From an uncultured Bermanella sp. (GTDB taxonomy: Bacteria; Pseudomonadota; Gammaproteobacteria; Pseudomonadales; Oceanobacteraceae), in assembly GCA_913058575.1 (NCBI GenBank), contig CAJXRF010000008.1, positions 1 to 64,000 on the forward strand: a DNA stretch of 64,000 nucleotides. Reading direction: 5' to 3'. Under the pieces are notes generated by a model. It saw nothing but the letters and a program-made list of their open reading frames with translations. It did not search any database and was not told the DNA's origin. Below, piece after piece: positions 48,916 to 57,646 of the stretch (its first letter is position 1; every line of letters begins with the position of its first letter). The position numbers and the translations under genes were made by a program.

Positions 48916-49710
48916 TTGAACACCCATATCAAACTTCACGGTTTTAATAACCTAACTAAGTCTTTAAGCTTTAATATTTATGATATTTGTTACGCCAAGA
49001 CCGAGAAAGAGCGTAATGAATACATCGCTTATATTGATGAAATGTATTCTGCCGAGCGTTTAACTGAAATCTTAACGGATGTGGTTGAGATTATCGGAGC
49101 CAATATTTTAAATGTGGCTCGTCAGGATTACGAGCCCCATGGTGCCTCGGTTACTATGTTAATTGCCGAGCATGACATGCCTTCTTTGCCATCGAATGTG
49201 CAAGAAGCCCCCGGCCCTTTGAAAGACTCGGTGGTGGCACACTTAGACAAAAGCCATGTTACCGTTCATACCTACCCAGAAAGCCATCCAGATAACGGCA
49301 TATCTACCTTTAGAGCAGATATCGATGTTTCTACCTGTGGATTAATCTCACCTCTAAAGGCGTTGAATCATTTAATTCATGCCTTTGATAGTGACATTGT
49401 CATTATGGATTATCGCGTGCGCGGCTTTACTCGTGATATCGAGGGTAAAAAACATTATATCGATCACGAAATTAACAGTATCCAAAACTTCATGTCTGAA
49501 GATACCCGTTTAGATTATCAAATGATGGATGTGAATATTTTCCAAGAAAATACCTTTCACACCAAGATGATTAAAAAAGAGCTTGAGCTAAATGATTACC
49601 TATTTGGTGAAGGCGCAAAAGGCATGAGCACGGAGGGACGAGATGATATCGAGTCACGGCTTCGCAATGAAATGCTAGAAATTTACTATTCTCGTAATAT
49701 GAATAAATAG
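48916..49710 (+). CDS. speD: S-adenosylmethionine decarboxylase SpeD (proenzyme), TTG start
   Basis: Makes decarboxylated SAM for spermidine synthesis. 264 residues of the Escherichia-type, with [20 protein letters not shown] at the N-terminus. The proenzyme cleaves itself between Lys112 and Ser113 ([16 protein letters not shown]) to create the pyruvoyl group; Cys141 in [13 protein letters not shown] is the conserved catalytic cysteine. The start codon must be TTG, because the conserved N-terminus begins within a few residues and no ATG is present. TGAGG lies just upstream. speE is not in the window. Confidence 0.95.
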   Translation: MNTHIKLHGFNNLTKSLSFNIYDICYAKTEKERNEYIAYIDEMYSAERLTEILTDVVEIIGANILNVARQDYEPHGASVTMLIAEHDMPSLPSNVQEAPGPLKDSVVAHLDKSHVTVHTYPESHPDNGISTFRADIDVSTCGLISPLKALNHLIHAFDSDIVIMDYRVRGFTRDIEGKKHYIDHEINSIQNFMSEDTRLDYQMMDVNIFQENTFHTKMIKKELELNDYLFGEGAKGMSTEGRDDIESRLRNEMLEIYYSRNMNK

Positions 49711-49729
49711 AATCGCCAATATAGACACA

Positions 49730-49760
49730 ACAATAAAGGGGCGTTTAGCCCCTTTATTGT
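49730..49760. terminator. Bidirectional terminator between speD and coq7
   Basis: ACAATAAAGGGGC pairs perfectly with GCCCCTTTATTGT (13 bp) across GTTTA, between convergent genes. Confidence 0.9.
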
Positions 49761-49780
49761 GTGCTTCACCATTGAATTCT

Positions 49781-50419
49781 TTATATTCGATATGTGCTCT
49801 TGGTCATGACCTTTGACATGACCGTCATTCCTTTTTGAAACCAACCAGGAAACACAACCCCGCCAGCCTCTAAAGCCGTGGTGGCATGTTTCAATTCATC
49901 TTCGTGCATGAGGCTTAAGACGGAACGGCTTCGCGCGTCTTGCTCGGGTAGGCTTTTCAAGTGTTCTTCAAGGTGCTTGCAGACCTGATTCTCTGTGGCA
50001 GCCACAAAGCCTAAACTCCACTTATCTCCTAAGGCGCCAGCTAAGGCACCCACTGTATAAGACATGGCATAAAAAGCTGGATTTAAAAGGCTAGTGCGAC
50101 TGTTTAACTCTTCAAGGCGCTGCTCACACCAGACTAGATGATCAATCTCTTCTTCTGCGGCTTCTATCATGGCTTGGCGAATATTAGGCAGTTTAGCCGT
50201 GACCGATTGCCCTTGGTATAGGGCCTGCGCACAGACTTCACCAGTGTGATTAATGCGCATTAGGCCAGCAGAGTGTTGTTGCTCTTGTTCGGTAAGAGTG
50301 GCTTCCTCAAGATGTTTTGCAGGGGACTCACGTTGGGCGCTGGCAGCCTTAGGAGACAGGGTTCTAAGGACATTATCTATGTGGCCAATTACATGATCTA
50401 AACGAGAAAGTGAACGCAT
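49781..50419 (-). CDS. coq7: Ubiquinone biosynthesis monooxygenase Coq7
   Basis: Di-iron hydroxylase of the late ubiquinone pathway (demethoxyubiquinone hydroxylation). About 212 residues; ATG 50419 ([15 protein letters not shown]) is preferred, with an in-frame ATG 9 nt upstream also possible. Metal ligands are visible as Glu in [11 protein letters not shown] and the [11 protein letters not shown] pair (ExxH), repeated in the second half as [11 protein letters not shown] and HEDELKHA. It follows speD, as in Pseudomonas, and is convergent to it. Confidence 0.94.
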   Translation of the reverse strand: MRSLSRLDHVIGHIDNVLRTLSPKAASAQRESPAKHLEEATLTEQEQQHSAGLMRINHTGEVCAQALYQGQSVTAKLPNIRQAMIEAAEEEIDHLVWCEQRLEELNSRTSLLNPAFYAMSYTVGALAGALGDKWSLGFVAATENQVCKHLEEHLKSLPEQDARSRSVLSLMHEDELKHATTALEAGGVVFPGWFQKGMTVMSKVMTKSTYRI

Positions 50420-50486
50420 CGCAGGCATACCTAAGCATAGTTTAAGGGTATTTTACGCAATTCAGCATAGTCCTGCATGTGTTAGA

Positions 50487-52757
50487 TCATTTTTTACCAA
50501 GCTTAAAAACGTTTTTACGCTGAATGTGCTGGGCAAGGGTCTGTTGTAATACTCGGGCACTCACCGGTTTATTAATAACTTGGTGGATACCTGAACTTAA
50601 AACATCTTTATGCTTATTGGAGATGCCTAATCCTGTGAGCATGATCTTTAAAATACCTTGGTTAATTTCTTTATCTTCTTTAATGCGCGTGGCCAGTTGA
50701 AAGCCATCCATAATGGGCATGTTTTGATCGATTAAGATAATGTCATAGGGAGATTTTAAATTGGATTGGCTGCGTAACATGGCCAGCGCTTCTTTGCCGC
50801 TGTAGGTGCAGTCGGCTTGTAATCCCCAGCTTTTGGCATAGCGTTGTATCACTTTTCTGAGAGTGCTGTTGTCGTCCACAATCAGCATGGATAAGCCTTG
50901 TAATAAGTGTACATGGCTTTGGCTTTCCATATCTTGTGTGGCTAAGCGATAAGGCAATGAGAAGCTGAATGTGCTGCCTAGCCCAGGGGTGCTATCCACA
51001 TACATTTCCCCACCCATTAATTTCACAAGGCGTTTGGTGAGCTCAAGACCCAGTCCGCCCAATTGAAAGTTATCTTTTGTGCTTTCATTTTTATCCATAT
51101 TGATAAATAAATTTTTCAATACTTCTTTGCGCATACCATTGCCGGTATCGCGTATGGCAAACAATAAGTTTTGGCCATTATTTTGAGCATCCCAAGTAAT
51201 GCGTAATTCTACTTCGCCATGCTCAGTGTGATGTAAGGCATTTTCCAGTAAGTAATCTATTAAGGTTTGCAGGCGACGCTCGTCAATTACAATAAAATCT
51301 TGAATATCAGGGCTGAGGTTAAGCACTAACTCAATGCCTTTTTGGTTGGCGCCATATTGAAAGCGTTGCATGACGTCTTCGACTAATTGCACGAGATCCA
51401 CTTGGTTCTCTTCAAGTTGCAAGCGCCCAGAAGTAATCTTAGCGTAGTCGCTAATACGATCTGTCATGCGCAAAATATCTTGCCCAGCCATTTGAATGGT
51501 GTCTACATAATCTCTTTGGGTATTACTTAGCGGTGTTTCATTTAATAATTCAGACATGCCAAGTACACCGTTCATGGGGCTGCGTAATTCATGGCTTAAG
51601 TGAGATAAAAATTCACTATTTTTGTTCGAGTGTGATGGAATGGTACGTTGTGATTGACGTTGAAAATAAGGCTGAATCATTGACATACTGGCAAGGAAAA
51701 CACAAAGGCTAGTAGCAAATATTTTAGACAATACATCAGGTGCGGGGATTTTGTCAGGCCAAAATAAATAACACAATTGCCAGCTAATAAAGGCCAGCAG
51801 TGTTAAAGCGCTTAAGAACAGTTGCATGCTGACCACGCGAGCGCGTACTAGGGCAAAAATACATGGAATTAATGCTGCAACTAAAATCGATGTGTACGTT
51901 AAATTAATAAGAATTAAAGTCATTAGAGACAAAACTAAAATGACTAATATGCTGTAGTTGCTTTTTAAACGGGTTTGATACCAATTAGTGTCAAATGACG
52001 AAAGCGCTAATCCGCAGGCCATGGCCCATAAAGTTAAGTTACAAATATTATCAAGCCAAGCCGGCCAATGATTTAAAGGTAGGTGAGATAGTCCGTAAAA
52101 GCAGACTACGCTGGCCAGATAAATAGATAGGTAATGGCGAATGTGATGGTGAAAGCGTAAGGCAATTAAATGCAGCAATGAAATAAATCCCATTAAGGCA
52201 ATCATGGCTCCTAGTAATTGTTGAAGGAAACCTTGGCTTTGAGTGTAATTGGCTAAATCTTGAAGTTTAGGCTCAAGTTTACTGGTTTGGTTGGAGCTGA
52301 TTCTTAAATAAATCCACTGGTCGGTATTATCTTGAAAATTTAATACCATAGCGGTGTGACCGGCCAGTCTATGTTCTTTTTCAAAACCTTCAATACGGGA
52401 CCATTTATTTCCCGTTAAGCGGTAAGCACCTTCAATATTAACCGTGTTATCGCTTAGGGTTAGAGCTAAAGGCAAGGAGTTGTTAAATGGGTTAATGACA
52501 TGGAATCTAAGCCAATAAGTATCTTTATTTTCAACCACAGGACTTAGGTCTAGATTTTCAAACTGCGGTGTTTTTGATAATTGAAGTTGGCCAAGACTGA
52601 AACTATTGTGATCGGCTTTTAACCATTGCAAAGCCCCTTGTAAATTAATATCAATGGGGCCGTCAGCCAAAATGATACTCTGATCATCTGTATTCGCCTG
52701 AAGGTGGCTAATGATAAAAAGGTTTAACAGCAAAAAAGTAATAACAAAGCGAAGCAT
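50487..52757 (-). CDS. Hybrid sensor histidine kinase with 7TMR-DISM module (RetS-like)
   Basis: 756 residues in order: signal peptide (1-21), a periplasmic 7TMR-DISMED2-like beta domain (about 30-160), seven membrane segments (about 178-365), a HisKA domain with His389 (SHLSHELRSPMNGVLG), a HATPase domain with N box LLENALHHTEHG, DTGNGM and GGLGLEL, and one receiver domain (about 622-745) with Asp677 (IILIDQNMP). In Pseudomonas the gene at this position after purD is retS, the kinase that opposes GacS and controls the biofilm/virulence switch. RetS has two receivers; this one has one. It is a RetS-like or RetS-derived protein by architecture and synteny; true equivalence is inferred. Confidence 0.85.
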   Translation of the reverse strand: MLRFVITFLLLNLFIISHLQANTDDQSIILADGPIDINLQGALQWLKADHNSFSLGQLQLSKTPQFENLDLSPVVENKDTYWLRFHVINPFNNSLPLALTLSDNTVNIEGAYRLTGNKWSRIEGFEKEHRLAGHTAMVLNFQDNTDQWIYLRISSNQTSKLEPKLQDLANYTQSQGFLQQLLGAMIALMGFISLLHLIALRFHHHIRHYLSIYLASVVCFYGLSHLPLNHWPAWLDNICNLTLWAMACGLALSSFDTNWYQTRLKSNYSILVILVLSLMTLILINLTYTSILVAALIPCIFALVRARVVSMQLFLSALTLLAFISWQLCYLFWPDKIPAPDVLSKIFATSLCVFLASMSMIQPYFQRQSQRTIPSHSNKNSEFLSHLSHELRSPMNGVLGMSELLNETPLSNTQRDYVDTIQMAGQDILRMTDRISDYAKITSGRLQLEENQVDLVQLVEDVMQRFQYGANQKGIELVLNLSPDIQDFIVIDERRLQTLIDYLLENALHHTEHGEVELRITWDAQNNGQNLLFAIRDTGNGMRKEVLKNLFINMDKNESTKDNFQLGGLGLELTKRLVKLMGGEMYVDSTPGLGSTFSFSLPYRLATQDMESQSHVHLLQGLSMLIVDDNSTLRKVIQRYAKSWGLQADCTYSGKEALAMLRSQSNLKSPYDIILIDQNMPIMDGFQLATRIKEDKEINQGILKIMLTGLGISNKHKDVLSSGIHQVINKPVSARVLQQTLAQHIQRKNVFKLGKK

Positions 52758-52825
52758 GGTTTTTATTATTCTTGATTGAAAGGGGTGACAAGTACTTTAA
52801 TTAAATCAGTCTTGGTCATATAAAT

Positions 52826-52852
52826 ACTCATTAGGGCCCAGCCCTAATGAGT
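52826..52852 (-). terminator. Hairpin downstream of purD
   Basis: ACTCATTAGGGC and GCCCTAATGAGT form a perfect 12-bp stem around 3 nt, 18 nt past the purD stop. The sequence beyond it on the - strand is A/T-rich (ATTTATATGACC), so termination is plausible but not textbook. Confidence 0.65.
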
Positions 52853-52869
52853 AAGGGTGTTACTTTACA

Positions 52870-54162
52870 TTACTTTTGTTCGCGGGCAATGGCACGGTAG
52901 CCAATGTCAGTACGATAAAAGGCATCTTTCCAACTAATTTTCTTGGTCAACTCGTATGCGCGCTGTTGGGCAAGAGTGACTGTTTCCCCTAATGCTGTGG
53001 CGCATAAAACACGGCCACCATTACTGGTGGCAAGGCCTTCTTTATTAAGTTTAGTACCGGCATGGAATACTTTTTCACCTTCCACGTCGCTATCAGGAAT
53101 GCCTGAAATCACATCGCCTTTGGCATACGCTTCAGGATAGCCTCCGGCAGCCAATACCACACCAATGGCAGCGCGAGGATCCCATTGCGCACTTTTACCT
53201 GCTAAACCGTTATCTTCAAGGGCAGCCAAACAAAGTGCCACCAGATCAGATTGCATGCGTAGCATGATAGGCTGTGTTTCAGGGTCGCCAAAGCGGCAGT
53301 TGTATTCAATTACTTTAGGTGTGCCGCTTTCATCAATCATCAGGCCTGCATATAAGAAGCCTGTATAATCGTTACCCTCTTTGGCCATGCCTTCAACGGT
53401 AGGCACAATCACTTCTTTCATAATGCGATCATGAATTTCAGAGGTCACCACAGGGGCGGGAGAATATGCTCCCATGCCGCCGGTATTTGGGCCTGTGTCA
53501 CCATTACCAACACGTTTGTGATCTTGGCTGGTGGCCATGGGTAAAATATTTTTACCGTCTACCATCACAATAAAGCTGGCTTCTTCACCGGCTAAAAACT
53601 CTTCAATCACCACACGACAACCTGCATCACCAAAGGCATTACCTGAAAGCATGTCTTTAACGGCGTCTTTTGCTTGCTCTAAAGTTTCAGCCACAATCAC
53701 ACCTTTACCGGCGGCAAGGCCATCGGCTTTAACAACAATGGGGGCACCCATTTTATCAAGGTAGGCAAGAGCCGGTTCAACTTCGGTGAAGTTACCGTAG
53801 CCAGCAGTAGGAATATTATTACGGGCAAGGAAGTCTTTGGTAAACGCTTTAGAGCCTTCCAATTGTGCGGCGCCTTTTGATGGGCCAAAGCATTTTAGAT
53901 TTTTTGCTTCAAAAAAATCCACAACGCCTTCAACCAGCGGCACTTCTGGGCCAACAATGGTTAAGCCACAGTTATTATCTTGTGCAAATTTTGAAAGATT
54001 TTCAAAATCTAAAACGTCAATGTTAACGTTTTCAAGGTTGTTTTCTAAAGCCGTACCGGCATTGCCTGGTGCAACAAATACTTTTTCAACACCAGCACTT
54101 TGTGCAGCTTTCCAAGCTAGAGCGTGCTCGCGACCGCCTGAACCAATTACCAATACATTCAT
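52870..54162 (-). CDS. purD: Phosphoribosylamine-glycine ligase PurD
   Basis: Second step of purine synthesis, making GAR with ATP. 430 residues with the ATP-grasp fold. MNVLVIGSGGREHALAWK at the N-terminus, APGNAGTALE, VVKADGLAAGKGV and YNCRFGDPETQ are all intact. It follows purH on the same strand after 344 nt, an unusually long gap for this pair. Confidence 0.96.
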   Translation of the reverse strand: MNVLVIGSGGREHALAWKAAQSAGVEKVFVAPGNAGTALENNLENVNIDVLDFENLSKFAQDNNCGLTIVGPEVPLVEGVVDFFEAKNLKCFGPSKGAAQLEGSKAFTKDFLARNNIPTAGYGNFTEVEPALAYLDKMGAPIVVKADGLAAGKGVIVAETLEQAKDAVKDMLSGNAFGDAGCRVVIEEFLAGEEASFIVMVDGKNILPMATSQDHKRVGNGDTGPNTGGMGAYSPAPVVTSEIHDRIMKEVIVPTVEGMAKEGNDYTGFLYAGLMIDESGTPKVIEYNCRFGDPETQPIMLRMQSDLVALCLAALEDNGLAGKSAQWDPRAAIGVVLAAGGYPEAYAKGDVISGIPDSDVEGEKVFHAGTKLNKEGLATSNGGRVLCATALGETVTLAQQRAYELTKKISWKDAFYRTDIGYRAIAREQK

Positions 54163-54187
54163 TTTGTTTCCTTATCGAACTTTGTCT
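54163..54187 (-). other. purD leader, proximal part
   Basis: The 344-nt purH-purD gap contains two imperfect palindromes (54188-54285 and 54389-54469) and no gene. This short piece next to the purD start holds its ribosome binding site (GGAAAC on the - strand). Confidence 0.5.
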
Positions 54188-54285
54188 GTTCGTCCCTAGC
54201 TGCGTTTTTAAAAAGATTTAAACCACTCACGTATAAATATACGCTCTTGGATTTAAACCTTTTTAAGGCCTTGCTAGGAACAAAC
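54188..54285. repeat. Long imperfect palindrome A in the purH-purD gap
   Basis: The arms (about 54188-54229 and 54244-54285) pair along most of their length: GTTCGTCCCTAGC with GCTAGGAACAAAC at the ends, then TTTTTAAAAAGATTTAAACC with ATTTAAACCTTTTTAA. They meet at the palindromic core CGTATAAATATACG (54230-54243). It could fold as a roughly 40-bp imperfect hairpin in the purH transcript. It may be a MITE-like remnant or a leader/attenuator of purD. Confidence 0.65.
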
Positions 54286-54388
54286 ATTCATAAGTTCTTT
54301 TGCAAGGGTAAGCTAGAAAATAAAAAGGCTTTTAAAATTAATCCAAGCCTTAGAAAGTCTTTGTTATATGGGAGAGAGATTTAGTTTT

Positions 54389-54469
54389 CTAGTGAGGTGT
54401 AGGTTCTTTCGACACCCGCAGCTTAGTTTACTAAGTGAGGAGTGGCGAAAGGTTCTACAACAAAGCTAG
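54389..54469. repeat. Long imperfect palindrome B downstream of purH
   Basis: The arms run from CTAG (54389) to CTTAG (54422-54426), and from CTAAG (54431) to CTAG (54466-54469). GTAGG-TTCTTTCG-CAC pairs with GTGGCGAAAGGTTCTAC, joined by a 4-nt loop TTTA. It lies 38 nt past the purH stop, so it may act as an mRNA 3' structure. Without a U run it is not a classical terminator. Confidence 0.6.
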
Positions 54470-54506
54470 AGAATTAAATACTCTTCCAATCTGCGATTTT
54501 TTTAAA

Positions 54507-56096
54507 TTAGTGCCTAAAGTGACGCATGCCTGTGAAGACCATAGCCATGCCCGCTTCATCGGCTGCAGCAATCACTTCTTCATCACGAATGGATCCACCT
54601 GGCTGAATGACAGCAGCAATACCCACTTTAGCCGCATTATCAATGCCATCACGGAATGGGAAAAAGGCGTCACTGGCCATAACAGAACCAGCTACTTCAA
54701 GACCAGCGTGTTCGGCTTTGATGGCCGCGATACGGGCTGAATTAACTCGGCTCATTTGACCAGCGCCCACACCAATGGTTTGGCGGTCGTTGGCGTATAC
54801 AATGGCATTTGATTTAACAAATTTAGCCACTTTCCAAGCAAAGATTAAGTCGTGTAACTCTTTTTCGGTCGGCTGACGTTTAGTGACAACTTTTAAATCA
54901 TCCACTGTAATCATACCGTGATCACGGTCTTGAACTAACAAGCCACCGTTAACACGTTTAAAGTCAAAGGCTGCAGTGCGCTCTTTTGGCCATTCGCCTG
55001 TTTCTAATACGCGTACATTTTTCTTGGCGGCCAATACTGCTTTTGCTTCGCTTGAAACAGAAGGGGCGATGATGACTTCAACAAATTGACGCTCACTAAT
55101 GCTGGTAGCGGTTTCGCCATCTAGCTCGCGGTTGAATGCGATAATGCCGCCAAAGGCTGATTCTGTATCCGTTGCAAAGGCAAGGTCGTAAGCTTCTTTA
55201 ATGCCTTTTTCACTTACCGCCACACCACAAGGGTTAGCGTGTTTAACAATGACGCAAGCGGGTTTAACAAATGACTTTACACACTCAAGGGCTGCATCGG
55301 TATCGGCAACATTATTGAACGACAACTCTTTACCTTGTAATTGCGTAGCAGTAGCAATCGAAGCTTCTTGTTGATTGGCTTCCACATAAAAAGCGGCTTT
55401 TTGATGTGGGTTTTCGCCGTAACGCATGTCTTGCGACTTGATAAACTGAGTATTAAACGTGCGAGGGAATAAACCTTTATTGTCAGTGCTCAACTCTTCG
55501 GCATTTTGATCAATGCGGCCAAGGTAGTTAGCAATCATGCCGTCATAGGCTGCTGTATGTTCAAAGGCTTTAAGGGCAAGGTCAAAGCGAATTTTATCAC
55601 TTAGGCCATTTTGGCTTTCTAGCTCATTTAATACATTGCTGTAATCACTGGCGTTTACCACAATGCCCACGTGAGCATTGTTTTTAGCGGCTGAACGAAC
55701 CATGGTTGGTCCGCCAATGTCGATGTTTTCAATGGCGTTAGCGAGCGTGCAATCAGGATCAGCGGTAGTGGCTTCAAATGGATAAAGATTTACCACTACT
55801 AAGTCGATAGGGTTGATGCCGTGTTCCTGCATAACTGCATCATCTTGACCACGACGGCCTAGTACACCACCGTGAATTTTTGGGTGAAGTGTTTTGACAC
55901 GTCCATCCATCATTTCTGGGAAGCCTGTGTAATCAGACACTTCAACGGCCGCGACATTGTTATCACATAGCAATTTGTAGGTTCCGCCAGTGGACAGAAT
56001 CTCTACATTTTTAGAAGCCAAGGCTTTCGCAAACTCAACAATGCCAGTCTTATCAGAAACGCTGATGAGGGCACGACGTACAGGAGTAATGGTCAT
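54507..56096 (-). CDS. purH: Bifunctional AICAR transformylase/IMP cyclohydrolase PurH
   Basis: Last two steps of IMP synthesis. The N-terminal MGS-like cyclohydrolase (about 1-200, [13 protein letters not shown] and [19 protein letters not shown]) is followed by the transformylase (about 205-529, with KHANPCGVA and the [12 protein letters not shown] active-site region). ATG 56096 gives 529 residues, equal to the Escherichia protein. The TTG three codons upstream is less likely. It lies downstream of fis with a terminator in between. Confidence 0.96.
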   Translation of the reverse strand: MTITPVRRALISVSDKTGIVEFAKALASKNVEILSTGGTYKLLCDNNVAAVEVSDYTGFPEMMDGRVKTLHPKIHGGVLGRRGQDDAVMQEHGINPIDLVVVNLYPFEATTADPDCTLANAIENIDIGGPTMVRSAAKNNAHVGIVVNASDYSNVLNELESQNGLSDKIRFDLALKAFEHTAAYDGMIANYLGRIDQNAEELSTDNKGLFPRTFNTQFIKSQDMRYGENPHQKAAFYVEANQQEASIATATQLQGKELSFNNVADTDAALECVKSFVKPACVIVKHANPCGVAVSEKGIKEAYDLAFATDTESAFGGIIAFNRELDGETATSISERQFVEVIIAPSVSSEAKAVLAAKKNVRVLETGEWPKERTAAFDFKRVNGGLLVQDRDHGMITVDDLKVVTKRQPTEKELHDLIFAWKVAKFVKSNAIVYANDRQTIGVGAGQMSRVNSARIAAIKAEHAGLEVAGSVMASDAFFPFRDGIDNAAKVGIAAVIQPGGSIRDEEVIAAADEAGMAMVFTGMRHFRH

Positions 56097-56133
56097 ATTG
56101 ATCAATCGGTCAGATTTTCAGGGTTTAGAAAAA

Positions 56134-56160
56134 ATTAACGCTGCAAAGAGCAGCGTTAAT
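56134..56160 (-). terminator. Intrinsic terminator of dusB-fis
   Basis: ATTAACGCTGC pairs with GCAGCGTTAAT (11 bp, 5-nt loop), followed on the - strand by TTTTTTC. It is only about 40 nt before purH, so the purH promoter must overlap or follow it, or purH depends partly on read-through. Confidence 0.9.
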
Positions 56161-56175
56161 GATAAACGTTTCGGC

Positions 56176-56478
56176 CTAAAGCATGCCGTATTGTTTAAGC
56201 TTTTTACGCAGGGTTCCGCGGTTCAGCCCTAGTAAAACAGATGCTTTAGTTTGGTTATCCTTGGTGTAGCGCATTACCACTTCTAACAAAGGGGCTTCAA
56301 CTTCAGATAAAACCATGTCATACACTTCTGTAACGGGTTGGCCGTCTAGTTGTGCGAAATAGCTTTCTAAGGCTTTTTCAACGCTGTCGCGTAGAGTTTG
56401 CGTATTTTCTGCTGGTAGCTGTGTAGTGTTGCTCGTATCTACAGGGTTGCTCACCACTGGTGCTTCGTGGATGCTCAT
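56176..56478 (-). CDS. fis: DNA-binding protein Fis
   Basis: Nucleoid-associated protein of 100 residues with the conserved C-terminal HTH at about 74-95 ([21 protein letters not shown]) and the [12 protein letters not shown] dimer helix. It bends DNA, stimulates rRNA promoters and recombination. Coupled with dusB by a 4-nt overlap, the classical dusB-fis operon. Confidence 0.96.
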   Translation of the reverse strand: MSIHEAPVVSNPVDTSNTTQLPAENTQTLRDSVEKALESYFAQLDGQPVTEVYDMVLSEVEAPLLEVVMRYTKDNQTKASVLLGLNRGTLRKKLKQYGML

Positions 56479-57458
56479 GCCGCTTGTTCCTTCCCCGGTT
56501 GTTCAAAAAAAGTCGTTATAAGTGTTATTTGATCTTCAAGGCTTTCCAGTTGGTTAAACTGTTTGCGTATCGCCCGATGATCACCGTGTGCCTGCAAATA
56601 CCAGCCCACGTGTTTTCTCGCAATTCTTACCCCCATGTAATCGCCGTAAAAGTCGTATAGCGCCTGTAAATGACCTAACAGGGTTTGCTTAACTTCTAAT
56701 AGCGTGGGAGCCGCTAATAACTGGCCGCTTTCTAAGAAATGATTAATTTCTCGGAAAATCCAAGGTCGCCCTTGTGCTGCCCGGCCGAGCATGACGCCAT
56801 CGGCCTTGGTGTAATCCAGAACAAATTTGGCCTGTTGCGGAGTTTGAATGTCTCCGTTGGCCAATACTGGAATGGATACCATCTCTTTAACCAACTTGAT
56901 GGTGTCGTATTCCACTTGTCCTTTATAAGCGCAAGCTCGGGTACGACCATGAATGGCCAATGCCTGAATGCCTGCATCTTGTGCTATTTGTGCCAGTGTT
57001 GGGGCATTTTTAAAATCAGGCGCCCAACCAGTACGCATTTTGAGGGTGACCGGTACATCCACGGCATCCACCACAGCATGCAAAATATCTTTTACCAAAG
57101 CTTCATCTTTCATCAGTGCACTGCCGGCAGCCTTATTACAGACTTTTTTGGCAGGACAACCCATGTTGATGTCGATAATTTGCGCGCCATTGGCCACACT
57201 CATGATGGCTGCTTGAGCCATCATCTCAGGGTCTCCACCGGCTATTTGTACCGATATAGGGCCTGCTTCTCCGGTGTGATCCAATCGGGTTTGAGATTTA
57301 CGGGTATTCCATAAGCTCACGTCCGACGTCACCATTTCACCCACTACCAATCCAGCGCCAAGTTCACGACACAATTGCCTAAAGGGTCTATCTGTCACAC
57401 CTGCCATAGGAGCAAGTACCACAGGAGTTTTAATTTGGTACGGGCCAATTTGAAACAT
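56475..57458 (-). CDS. dusB: tRNA-dihydrouridine synthase DusB
   Basis: FMN enzyme that reduces specific uridines in tRNA to dihydrouridine (position 17 in Escherichia). 327 residues: a TIM barrel with [14 protein letters not shown] at the start, catalytic Cys101 in [27 protein letters not shown] and [12 protein letters not shown]. First gene of dusB-fis. Confidence 0.96.
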   Translation of the reverse strand: MFQIGPYQIKTPVVLAPMAGVTDRPFRQLCRELGAGLVVGEMVTSDVSLWNTRKSQTRLDHTGEAGPISVQIAGGDPEMMAQAAIMSVANGAQIIDINMGCPAKKVCNKAAGSALMKDEALVKDILHAVVDAVDVPVTLKMRTGWAPDFKNAPTLAQIAQDAGIQALAIHGRTRACAYKGQVEYDTIKLVKEMVSIPVLANGDIQTPQQAKFVLDYTKADGVMLGRAAQGRPWIFREINHFLESGQLLAAPTLLEVKQTLLGHLQALYDFYGDYMGVRIARKHVGWYLQAHGDHRAIRKQFNQLESLEDQITLITTFFEQPGKEQAA

Positions 57459-57646
57459 GTGTGTCGTTTTGGTTGTTTTTTGGTCTGTTAGGGGCGGCTA
57501 TCATACGCGCAAATTAGGGTGGGTAAAAGTCTTGATCGGGTAAGAATTGAGCTATTTTGCATCTATTTAATCGGTTTAATCACCATAGAAAATGTCAATA
57601 CCGCTGAGGCAGAATATTTGCATTTTTTAGCTGCCATTTGGCCCGT
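57459..57646. other. Spacer between the DUF3426 gene and dusB
   Basis: 188 nt with no gene. It presumably holds the dusB-fis promoter. An 8-bp hairpin (TTTGGCCC/GGGCCAAA, 57637-57659) overlaps the stop codon of the DUF3426 gene. Confidence 0.4.

Noticed and set aside
48765-48947. A 60-codon frame between osmC and speD
   Set aside because: It overlaps the speD start, has no resemblance to any family and no ribosome binding site.
56739-57314. A 191-codon frame antisense to dusB
   Set aside because: It lies wholly inside dusB, which has all family motifs. The composition (many Cys, His) is typical of a shadow frame.
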